This document shows positions 23,299 to 30,291 of a stretch of DNA of 31,678 nt, piece by piece. The notes beneath the pieces were generated by a model, which had not been told where the DNA came from, searched no databases, and worked only from the letters and a program-made list of their open reading frames with translations. The position numbers and the translations under genes were made by a program. This DNA comes from a virus. Each line of letters opens with the position of its first letter. Positions within the stretch are counted from its first letter, which is position 1. The stretch is from positions 1 to 31,678 of the IMG/VR virus record IMGVR_UViG_3300008339_000291, one strand, 5' to 3'.

Positions 23299-23991
23299 TC
23301 AACGCTCCTTGGCGACAAAGACGTAATCAACAGTCATGGTCTTGGCGACAGCCTCACCATTTTGGAGAGAAAGGGTTACCGTCAGGTCTTCGTCATCCGG
23401 CAGGTTGGTGACAGCCATAGAGCCGCCCAACACACCATTGACGAAATACTGCACAGCATCGCTGCCGTTGTAGTAATACCCCAGCCTGATGAACGTGTCT
23501 GAAACCATCGTCGCTACGCTCGAGGCGGTGGTGGCGGTGTTGTTCTTCTCAACCCGCAGATCGACCGTTGCTGCGCCGTCTGCCTTGATGAAAAACACAC
23601 CGTCCGTCACATCAAGAGGCGTGGTGTCGGTGATCTGAAGACCGACCACAATATCCGACTGCGTTGCGTCGCTGACCTTGAGGCGAGCTTCAAAAAACAG
23701 CTTTTTGCCAGCCACAAACGTGAAGGATTCACCCTTCTTTTGCAGCGACACCAAATCATTGTCTGCTGCGGTATTGGTGATCAGCAACAATCCACCATCG
23801 CCGTCTGTCAAAGCCTGCGTCGCGCCTGCGTCCGTCTCGGTTACAGTCCAGTCTCCGGCCGTGTAATAGTCGAAGTCTTCCATGTAACTGTGGAACAGCG
23901 TCGGTGCCGGCATTCCCAGATCAGCATACGGAGAATCTTCGCCCACGTTGGTCACCCCGTTGGGGAACCGCGTCACGAGAAGATTTGCCAT
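23299..23991 (-). CDS. lectin/LamG-like beta-sandwich protein of the capsid region
   Basis: The product has 230 residues from ATG 23991 with AAGGAG 8 nt upstream. A long series of strands with YYTAGDWTVTETDAG, GGLLLITNTAADNDLVSLQ, FVAGKKLFFEARLKVS and VQYFVNGVLGGSMAV and ending LQNGEAVAKTMTVDYVFV resembles concanavalin-like (laminin-G) sandwiches in phage surface proteins. It follows the major capsid gene, so it may decorate the head and bind sugars. No catalytic residues can be named. Confidence 0.75.
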   Translation of the reverse strand: MANLLVTRFPNGVTNVGEDSPYADLGMPAPTLFHSYMEDFDYYTAGDWTVTETDAGATQALTDGDGGLLLITNTAADNDLVSLQKKGESFTFVAGKKLFFEARLKVSDATQSDIVVGLQITDTTPLDVTDGVFFIKADGAATVDLRVEKNNTATTASSVATMVSDTFIRLGYYYNGSDAVQYFVNGVLGGSMAVTNLPDDEDLTVTLSLQNGEAVAKTMTVDYVFVAKER

Positions 23992-24010
23992 CTATTTCTC
24001 CTTTTATTGA

Positions 24011-24028
24011 AGGGGGCTTGCGCCCCCT
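24011..24028 (-). terminator. GC hairpin after the major capsid gene
   Basis: A 7-bp stem AGGGGGC and GCCCCCT with a 4-nt loop (TTGC). On the minus strand it is followed by TCAATAAAAG, so the T-run of a strong terminator is missing. It lies between the major capsid gene and the lectin-like gene, 9 nt before the latter's AAGGAG, and may attenuate transcription or protect the 3' end of capsid mRNA. Confidence 0.4.
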
Positions 24029-24037
24029 CCTCAATCA

Positions 24038-24952
24038 TCAAACGCCGGGAGTGCCGTACATCGCGCGCGGGTCGGTGAAGCCGACGTCATAACGCTCGGT
24101 TGCCTTGTAGCGCATGGTGTCGGTTTCAAAGTCGCCTTCCATGGTCTTTTCCAGACCACGACGCATCATCAGCTTCATGCCTTCAGGTGCGTCAGTCTGT
24201 ACCCACCACGCGGTCGCGGAGGTCAGACGGGAAATGACAGCGGCACCCTCGTCCAGCAAGCCGATCGACTTGATGGGGTTGATGTCGTTGTTGGCGTTGC
24301 CGGCACGCAGCACCGACTTCAGCAGCACTTCGGCCTGGAAGACGTTGCCAGGGGCCACAACCAATTGGCGGGGCACCAGACGAATCTTTTTGCCGTTGTT
24401 GTCCACTGCCTGACGGATCTGGATGAGCATTTGCTCAAGCGAGGTCTGCGACAGGTTGGCGGGCGTGGTCAGCAGGTTGCTGAACGTGCCGTTCACGATG
24501 GGGTGAGACGCGCTGTTCAGTTGCACGCCGTCGCCGCCAGGGTAGGAGGCGTTGAACGCGCGGTTCAGCACGTTGGCGCACAGGGTTTCCTTGGTTTCAA
24601 TCAAGGACTGAGCCAGATGGCGGGCGTACACTTGGCCGATACGGATGTGGTCGCCGTCTTCGGTCAGCACTTTGGTCAGCGCAAAGGCCAGACCATACAC
24701 GCGGTACACATAGCGCTTCAGGAACAGCACGCCGCCTTGTTGGTACGTGACCGGAGTGCCGTCAGGCAACTCAGGAGCAGCACCAAAGCCGTACAGCACG
24801 GGCTCTTCATGGTAGTTGCGCGGGATGCCGTCCTGCTCGCGGAACACACGGCTCCACTCGTCAGCGCGCTGGTCATAAACACCGTCGAAGCACTCATTCA
24901 GAATGGGTTCGACAATTGAACGAAAATCAGTACTGCGCATCGGGGCTGCCAT
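24038..24952 (-). CDS. major capsid protein, HK97-fold type
   Basis: The product has 304 residues from ATG 24952 with GGAGGG 9 nt upstream. The body has YHEEPVLYGFGAAPELPDGT, a helix LAQSLIETKETLCANVLNRA (about 108-127), and later LVVAPGNVFQAEVLLKSVL, the usual P-domain pattern of HK97-fold capsid proteins. The C-terminus has GLEKTMEGDFETDTMRYKATERYDVGFTDPRAMYG, also typical. It follows scaffold-like and decoration-like genes and precedes a hairpin. I am confident it is the main shell subunit; the exact family name is not claimed. Confidence 0.85.
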   Translation of the reverse strand: MAAPMRSTDFRSIVEPILNECFDGVYDQRADEWSRVFREQDGIPRNYHEEPVLYGFGAAPELPDGTPVTYQQGGVLFLKRYVYRVYGLAFALTKVLTEDGDHIRIGQVYARHLAQSLIETKETLCANVLNRAFNASYPGGDGVQLNSASHPIVNGTFSNLLTTPANLSQTSLEQMLIQIRQAVDNNGKKIRLVPRQLVVAPGNVFQAEVLLKSVLRAGNANNDINPIKSIGLLDEGAAVISRLTSATAWWVQTDAPEGMKLMMRRGLEKTMEGDFETDTMRYKATERYDVGFTDPRAMYGTPGV

Positions 24953-24965
24953 TTATCAACCCTCC

Positions 24966-25538
24966 TTAGATGGCGTTAACGGACGCATTGAACTGCGACT
25001 CGTTGATGGTTACACGCACGACGGTATAAGCGTCGCCCCAAGCATTGTCCGGGTACGGGGCAATGTCACGAATGAGCATCTGAGCACTGTTGCCCGCGCC
25101 CACCAGGGTGGTGGACAGGGTGCACTGGCTCAGGCCCGTGGTCGTGGAGCCTGCGGTCGTATTGGACAAGTCGGCCATGTCGCCGATGGCGGTTTGCGCC
25201 AGCGAGCCAGCGGCCTGGATTTCATAAACGATATTGGGGTCGTTGTAGAAATAAGCCACGCACGAGCCGGTCTGGTAAGCCGTGTTGGCAGGCCAGTAGG
25301 GCGACACACGGCGGCGGCCGGTGGTGTCAGTCCACTCAACGCCAGCAAAGGCACCTTGGAAGGCATCACCCGCAGCGGCTACAACCAGATTGCCGTTGGA
25401 GTCGAGTTTGACGGGCTGACCTTTCAGAATGTCGGTGTTGTAAGCCGACGCGATACCGCCAGCAAGCGCTTGAGCGCGATCCAGACCAGAAGGATGGAAC
25501 GCGGGGCGCAAGCCGAACGGAGCATTGGTAGAACTCAT
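24966..25538 (-). CDS. virion structural protein, putative head decoration
   Basis: The product has 190 residues from ATG 25538 with AAGGAG 8 nt upstream. It starts MSSTNAPFGLRPAFHPSG, a frequent pattern for small proteins just upstream of podophage capsid genes (recalled). A beta-rich body with LVVAAAGDAFQGAFAGVEW, PYWPANTAYQTGSCVAYFYND and VYEIQAAGSLAQTAIG follows, with AYTVVRVTINESQFN at the end. The pattern fits cement or decoration proteins that stabilise the shell, but this is inferred from place and size. Confidence 0.78.
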   Translation of the reverse strand: MSSTNAPFGLRPAFHPSGLDRAQALAGGIASAYNTDILKGQPVKLDSNGNLVVAAAGDAFQGAFAGVEWTDTTGRRRVSPYWPANTAYQTGSCVAYFYNDPNIVYEIQAAGSLAQTAIGDMADLSNTTAGSTTTGLSQCTLSTTLVGAGNSAQMLIRDIAPYPDNAWGDAYTVVRVTINESQFNASVNAI

Positions 25539-25558
25539 ATTTCACTCCTTGGTTATCA

Positions 25559-25574
25559 CCCGTTAAAAAACGGG
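25559..25574 (-). promoter_or_regulatory. small intercistronic hairpin
   Basis: CCCGTT and AACGGG with loop AAAA overlap the stop codon of the conserved capsid-region gene at 25563. No T-run follows on the minus strand, so it is not a terminator. It may set the ratio of the two flanking mRNAs. Confidence 0.3.
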
Positions 25575-26099
25575 GGTGGGAACATTTCGGTTTAGGTCGC
25601 CGAACCCCTCGCCTTCAACACGGCCGAGCGAACGGCCAGAGCTATCACGCGCACCTTGGAGGTTTTCAAGTTGAACCCGAATCTTGTCGGCTTCTTCCAT
25701 CGGTGCCTCATGGTGCATTTGCAACATGATGTCCTGGTAAATCTCCTCAGGGATCTTGCACAGGATCATTTCGTTGCAAGCGATAACACCTTCAAATGCG
25801 CCAGCCTTGACTCGATAGTTTTCAAAACCGGGAAACTCCTCAGCCTTGACCGGCACATAACCGAGCCGGATTCTCTTGTCGATGCTGTCGTAACTGTTGG
25901 TTGTTGAAAGCCAGCAAAGATGCCATCCCTCAAGGGAAGGCACTTTCGGCAGTGCGCTTTGTGTCCATTCATCGCTCCACATCTTGCGACGCTCTTGCGC
26001 TGAGATGAACTTATCCTCAACTGGGGCACGGCTTAGGTCTTGTGAAGACCGTGGATCACGGCCGCCGGCGTTAAGTGATTTTTTAAGACGAGAATCCAT
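25563..26099 (-). CDS. conserved capsid-region protein
   Basis: The product has 178 residues from ATG 26099, 3 nt after the previous stop. It has FISAQERRKMWSDEWTQSALP, WHLCWLSTTNSYDSIDKR and LGYVPVKAEEFPGFENYRVK, then EMILCKIPEEIYQDIMLQMHH. I recall the pattern WLSTTxxYDxIxxRxRLGYxPVKAxExPGF from many podophages, always upstream of the capsid genes, without a known function. Helical C-terminus, no membrane segment. Head assembly accessory is likely. Confidence 0.8.
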   Translation of the reverse strand: MDSRLKKSLNAGGRDPRSSQDLSRAPVEDKFISAQERRKMWSDEWTQSALPKVPSLEGWHLCWLSTTNSYDSIDKRIRLGYVPVKAEEFPGFENYRVKAGAFEGVIACNEMILCKIPEEIYQDIMLQMHHEAPMEEADKIRVQLENLQGARDSSGRSLGRVEGEGFGDLNRNVPTPVF

Positions 26100-26102
26100 G
26101 TT

Positions 26103-27017
26103 TTAGCCCCTGTTCCTGCGGTCATATTCCGCGTATGCCTTGATCATTCGGTTGCGTTCAGCAGGGTTATCCCACTTGCCCGCATCTTTTATTGCCCGAA
26201 CACGTTCGGGACTTAACACAAAAGAATTGCCGTTTTGCCGGCCAACCGATGATTCACGGCTGGAACCCGTTACAACTGATCGGGGTTTTCGACGTGGTGC
26301 CTCATCTTGAAATTCATTGTAGCGATGGGGCAGACGCTTTTGCAAGCGGCGATCCAATTCATCCCAATATTCTTCGGTTGATGGGTTCCACCCTTCCGCG
26401 ACCAGTCGTGAATCAATGACTTTGGCGATCTGGCTGTCTTCATCGCTACCGTTGGGGTCGTACCAATCGTTGTCTTCCATCCACTCGTTTGCGAACCGCT
26501 TGAGCTGCGGGTCGATGGGGCTCACTTCCGGGTTACGTACTGATTGGTCTTTCACGCCGCGCATGGCTTCGACTTTGCGGCGGCTGTCGTACCACATCTC
26601 CTGCGCCTTCATGAACGCAGTGCCGTCGCTGTTGTCGGTGGCCTCACGCATTTTCTGCTGCGCGTATTGCAGACGCAGTTCCTCGTCCTCAATCGCCTTG
26701 TCCAGCCGCGCGAGGTCAGAGCTGTGCGTCTTGCGCTCCACCACTGCCAGCCGTTCCATCAACTCCTGGTTCTGGCGTTGGAGCAACGTTAGGCGCTGGT
26801 CTTTCTCTTCATTGGTGCGCTTGATGTACTCTTTTTTGGCGCGGCGCCTGTTACGGCGTGCCGCCCGGATCTCCTCGCGATCGTCGTCTTCTGAGTCCTC
26901 GGAGGCTTCCTGTTTCTGAACCGGCTCGTTGGGTTCAGATGTTTCCACTTCAGGCAGATCAACCGTTGCAGATCCGTCCTGTTGCTCTACGACATCCAGG
27001 TCTTTTTCTTCACTCAT
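26103..27017 (-). CDS. scaffold-like assembly protein
   Basis: The product has 304 residues, its ATG overlapping the GroES-like stop (ATGA). The first 50 residues are acidic and disordered (SEDSEDDDREE), then a basic helix RAARRNRRRAKKEYIKR, followed by a long coiled coil (about 60-155) rich in L, Q, E and R. Mid-region has FANEWMEDNDWYDPNGSDED and a helical EEYWDELDRRLQKRLPHRYN; the C-terminus is basic. Acidic start, long coiled coil and place before the capsid gene all fit a scaffolding protein (inferred). No protease is seen nearby. Confidence 0.75.
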   Translation of the reverse strand: MSEEKDLDVVEQQDGSATVDLPEVETSEPNEPVQKQEASEDSEDDDREEIRAARRNRRRAKKEYIKRTNEEKDQRLTLLQRQNQELMERLAVVERKTHSSDLARLDKAIEDEELRLQYAQQKMREATDNSDGTAFMKAQEMWYDSRRKVEAMRGVKDQSVRNPEVSPIDPQLKRFANEWMEDNDWYDPNGSDEDSQIAKVIDSRLVAEGWNPSTEEYWDELDRRLQKRLPHRYNEFQDEAPRRKPRSVVTGSSRESSVGRQNGNSFVLSPERVRAIKDAGKWDNPAERNRMIKAYAEYDRRNRG

Positions 27018-27445
27018 ACAAAGGCCCTCATTGACAACGGATCGCCTGTAATCGTGGCAATCACTTCATGGTCATTGATGATCATGAACAGCGCGGGCTC
27101 GTCTTTATCGCCCTCCACTGGCACCTCCCAGCGATCTCCGCCCCATTTAGGGACGCGGAGGAAGTCCCCAGGTTTGCACCATGATCCTTCGGGCCATTCC
27201 TGCATGGTGTCGCGATGCCGAAAAGCCAAGGGGCCGACTTCAATAACCTTGGCCACCATGTTGTTCCACTTCTCGGCTTCGCGAGTTTCTTCGGGAAGGA
27301 TAATCCCCGAGCTGGTCGTTGTTTTTTTGGTTCTGCGCAACTGAACCAGAATGCGGCCACCAAGGGGTTTTGCGCCGGGGTCCACGCTCGGAAATGCCCA
27401 AGCCATCTCGGCTTCGTTAGAAGCCTCCGGTCTATCTGTCGTCAT
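27014..27445 (-). CDS. GroES-like (Cpn10) co-chaperonin
   Basis: The product has 143 residues from ATG 27445, overlapping the upstream small gene by 14 nt and the scaffold gene by an ATGA junction. After a polar leader, residues 27-36 (KPLGGRILVQ) give the first strand of Cpn10, followed by the mobile-loop stretch with SGIILPEE, where I48-I49-L50 matches the IVL tripeptide that GroES uses to contact GroEL (known family feature). CKPGD at 90-94 corresponds to the V-K-x-GD-x-V strand of Cpn10, and IINDHEVIATI is a final strand. Slightly longer than bacterial GroES (about 97). It likely helps host GroEL fold the capsid or scaffold proteins, as T4 gp31 does. It sits between the portal and the scaffold gene. 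Confidence 0.85.
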   Translation of the reverse strand: MTTDRPEASNEAEMAWAFPSVDPGAKPLGGRILVQLRRTKKTTTSSGIILPEETREAEKWNNMVAKVIEVGPLAFRHRDTMQEWPEGSWCKPGDFLRVPKWGGDRWEVPVEGDKDEPALFMIINDHEVIATITGDPLSMRAFV

Positions 27446-27617
27446 CTTCTTCTTTCATTAAGTTGTCGAGGATCTGCAAAGCCTCTGCAAGCCCTGCATG
27501 CATCCCGACCATGCGGTTATAAGACTCCCAGTTGGCTGCATTGCCAGCAGCCAGGGACACAGCTATCTCAAGCTGTCGAGTCTTGATCCCGCCGATTAAG
27601 TCACCGATTGAAGACAC
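27432..27617 (-). CDS. small hypothetical protein, GTG start
   Basis: The product has 61 residues from GTG 27617, directly adjoining the stop of the previous small gene (TAA-GTG). It has IGDLIGGIKTRQLEIAVSLA, a helical middle with NWESYNRMVGMHAGL and an acidic end. No strong ribosome binding site is seen; re-initiation after the upstream stop is likely. It precedes the GroES-like gene by overlap. Function unknown. Confidence 0.7.
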   Translation of the reverse strand: MSSIGDLIGGIKTRQLEIAVSLAAGNAANWESYNRMVGMHAGLAEALQILDNLMKEEDDDR

Positions 27618-27767
27618 TTACTTTTTCTTCACCTGCGACAACCCACCCGCGGGGGCTTTCTGTTGCGACTTTTCTTGAAGGCTGGCGCCGTCGAGCTTGG
27701 CACCCATTGCGATGCGCTTGTGATAATTCACATCCACACCCTTTTGCTGCTGGTCGTTTGTTGCCAT
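27618..27767 (-). CDS. tiny hypothetical protein (49 residues)
   Basis: Runs from ATG 27767 to TAA at 27618; GGAGG lies 6 nt upstream inside the end of the portal gene. The product is polar and basic (MATNDQQQKGVDVNYHKRI, then GLSQVKKK at the end). It lies in the gap between the portal and the 61-residue gene. Function unknown; possible assembly accessory. Confidence 0.65.
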   Translation of the reverse strand: MATNDQQQKGVDVNYHKRIAMGAKLDGASLQEKSQQKAPAGGLSQVKKK

Positions 27768-27768
27768 A

Positions 27769-30291
27769 TCAACCTCCGATTTTGAGAGTTAAGTCAGCGA
27801 CGGTCTTGTCCTGTTCATGTTGCAACTTGGCCGCATCCCGCGTTAAACGGGCCGTCTCGATGCGCTCCTTGAGCTCCTGATCGCCTGTTGCGATGGCGAG
27901 CCGAAGCTGAAGTTCTTCCATCTGTACCTGCATGTCGTTCTGGAGCTTTTGCATTTCCATCTGCATCTTCGCGGACAACTCCTCGCCCTTGATCTGCATT
28001 TCTGCCTGATCGCGCTGGGCGCGGCGTTGCGTTTCTGCCATGCTGGTCTGCATGAGCACCTGCGCCTCTGGCGGCAAGGCGGGTTGTCCTTTGCTCTGCT
28101 GCAAGGTCTGCATGATCTTTTGAATCGCAGGCATCACCTTTTGGAAGGTGGTGTCGGTATCCAGCATCACATGCTGAGACGCGGCGCCAAAGATCTGGTC
28201 AATCATCTTCGGGTCGTTGAGCAATTCGTAATCCGGCAATTTCTCGCCGACCGCCTTTTGTGCGTAACCGTGCATGCGGTTGAGATACCACAGCACCAAG
28301 TGCTGCTTGATGTGCTCCATCGCTTTCTCAAGGAACACCGGCGCGATGATCGGGTTGCCACCAAAGTACGGATTCATCGCGTAATCTAGGTGCGCCTGGA
28401 TGTGCCCCAGGTGATCCTGCTCTGGGTACGCAAACGCTGCCTGCCCGATGCTCATGGCGACGTTTTCGTTGGCAGCATCCAACTTTGAGGGTGGCGGTAC
28501 GTCGACCATCAACTCATTGATGCCCGGCACCTTGATCTGCTTCAAAAACCGCATCACGACTGCGCGGCGATTAAAGAGGTCAGGAAACTTCTCTACCAGC
28601 CCGAGCACCGCCTGGGTCTGGGCCATGCGCTGCGTTTCAGAGAAGATGTGCGGATCCGACACCGGGATTACGTCAGTCACGCGAGCGAAGTCCTCGCGCT
28701 TGACATCAAGATCCTCCACCACTTCACCGCGGCGCATATCGTCCAGATACCAGCGGTTGATACGCGACAAGATCCGCAGCACACGCTTTTGAGACTCATG
28801 CAGGCGCGCGTGAATCGACGAGAATACCGCTGCGCCTTGTTCAATCAGAGCTTGCGTCGTGCCTACCGGCGTTTGCGCTGAAACGTCAGCAATCTTTTCT
28901 TCCGCGGTCGTCACGACGCCCTTGGCGGCGTTGGTCAGCCAGCCGAGCAACTCCATCAGCACCGGGCTCGGTGGGTTGAAAGGCATCGGCATTGCCAGTT
29001 TGCGCACGTCATCCACCCCAGGTGCGCCCTCGATCTCAGCCACCTGGGTGACCTCAACAACCTGAGACTGCCCCGAGATCTTGGCGCCCTTGAGCTTGAG
29101 CAAGGTTGCAGCGTTGTTGATATGCGCCGAGTCCAGCAACGCCCGCAGCGCACCCGTGAGCGCAGCCGACAGCCCTCCGATCAGGTGCGGCAGGCCTACG
29201 GCATACGCCCCACGCCAGGGGATGAACTTAAACTCAACGATCCAGTCGAGTTTGGTCATGGTGTCGTCGCCCTCTTCCCAGTTACGGTAAAGGCCGACCA
29301 CCTCGCTCTCGATGTCGTCGATCATCAGCACATAAGGCGCCAATTCACCCTTGCTATAGGGGTCGTCTTCGATCTCAAGCCATGTATAGATATGATAAAC
29401 GCGACGGATGCCGTCTTCGTTGTCGTTGGGCGACTTGCCCTCGATACGATCGGTGGCTTTCTGTGATGCAGTGGGGTCCGGCTCAAGCGAGGCGCGGATA
29501 AACGCCGTATCCCGATACAACCCCGCGTTGATGCGCTGGCGATACTCGTACTCGGAAATGTCGTCCATCTCCGTCACGCGCTGCGCGGTGTAAAAGTTTG
29601 CACTTGAGAACGGCAGCAGCACGTTATCAATCGGCAAAAACTGCGCACAGGGCCGCTTTTGGCGCTCGTCGTACCAGAGCTTGAGGAATTGCGAACCACC
29701 CAGAGGAAGTTGGGTGAGCATCTGCTCCTGCTCGTCCCGGAACTCTTCGATCTGCTCCGAGAGCTGCCAGTTCATGTAATCGCGCTTGCGCTCGGCGATC
29801 GCGGTTTTTTCTTCCGTCACGTCACCCAGGATCTTGGTTTTCGTTGGGCCATCAGGCGGGAACATCTCCTTGATCGCCCGAGCTGCAAAATCCACGCACG
29901 CCTCAGCCATCACCGGGTGCACAACCTTTGAGGCTCCCTGAAACTGCGCGCCACCAGGGGCGTCGTTACCCAGTCCGGTACGCCGGATGCCCTCTTCGTA
30001 CTGCTTATCGCGCTGCTTGCGGGCTTCCTTGTCCTTTTCGACGTACTCGATGTACCGCAGGGCTAGCCCACTCAAAAAGTACGAATCGACACGCCCCTCA
30101 TCCGCGAGGTTATCGTAGAAATCGCTGTCATCCAGCGGGCCTTTGGTGTCCAGTTGCACCACCACGGACCCGTCAGGCAACTCCTCAAGCTCGGCCTCAT
30201 CCAGCACGATCGGCTCTTCTTGTGGCTGTTCGTCAGTTTGGCCCTCAACAAATCGCCCAAACTCCGGGTCAACAGGAAACTCATTTGCCAT
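27769..30291 (-). CDS. portal protein
   Basis: The product has 840 residues from ATG 30291; an in-frame TTG at 30324 would overlap the previous gene. The N-terminus is acidic (DEQPQEEPIVLDEAELEELPDG), then a helical clip/stem region with YIEYVEKDKEARKQRDKQYEEG, and RRTGLGNDAPGGAQFQGASK, VVHPVMAEACVDFAARAIKE and PLGGSQFLKLWYDERQKRPC, which is the podophage portal signature that I recall for this family. Mid-protein has WRGAYAVGLPHLIGGLSAAL and a long helix-rich C-terminal region (about 650-830) of coiled-coil type ending LTLKIGG. Long compared with siphophage portals (about 450-550), typical for podophage barrels. It forms the dodecameric DNA entry ring (known role). Confidence 0.88.
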   Translation of the reverse strand: MANEFPVDPEFGRFVEGQTDEQPQEEPIVLDEAELEELPDGSVVVQLDTKGPLDDSDFYDNLADEGRVDSYFLSGLALRYIEYVEKDKEARKQRDKQYEEGIRRTGLGNDAPGGAQFQGASKVVHPVMAEACVDFAARAIKEMFPPDGPTKTKILGDVTEEKTAIAERKRDYMNWQLSEQIEEFRDEQEQMLTQLPLGGSQFLKLWYDERQKRPCAQFLPIDNVLLPFSSANFYTAQRVTEMDDISEYEYRQRINAGLYRDTAFIRASLEPDPTASQKATDRIEGKSPNDNEDGIRRVYHIYTWLEIEDDPYSKGELAPYVLMIDDIESEVVGLYRNWEEGDDTMTKLDWIVEFKFIPWRGAYAVGLPHLIGGLSAALTGALRALLDSAHINNAATLLKLKGAKISGQSQVVEVTQVAEIEGAPGVDDVRKLAMPMPFNPPSPVLMELLGWLTNAAKGVVTTAEEKIADVSAQTPVGTTQALIEQGAAVFSSIHARLHESQKRVLRILSRINRWYLDDMRRGEVVEDLDVKREDFARVTDVIPVSDPHIFSETQRMAQTQAVLGLVEKFPDLFNRRAVVMRFLKQIKVPGINELMVDVPPPSKLDAANENVAMSIGQAAFAYPEQDHLGHIQAHLDYAMNPYFGGNPIIAPVFLEKAMEHIKQHLVLWYLNRMHGYAQKAVGEKLPDYELLNDPKMIDQIFGAASQHVMLDTDTTFQKVMPAIQKIMQTLQQSKGQPALPPEAQVLMQTSMAETQRRAQRDQAEMQIKGEELSAKMQMEMQKLQNDMQVQMEELQLRLAIATGDQELKERIETARLTRDAAKLQHEQDKTVADLTLKIGG

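Noticed and set aside
24365-25595. Plus-strand frames of 184 and 230 codons opposite the capsid genes
   Set aside because: Both are shadows of the well-supported capsid and decoration genes on the minus strand.
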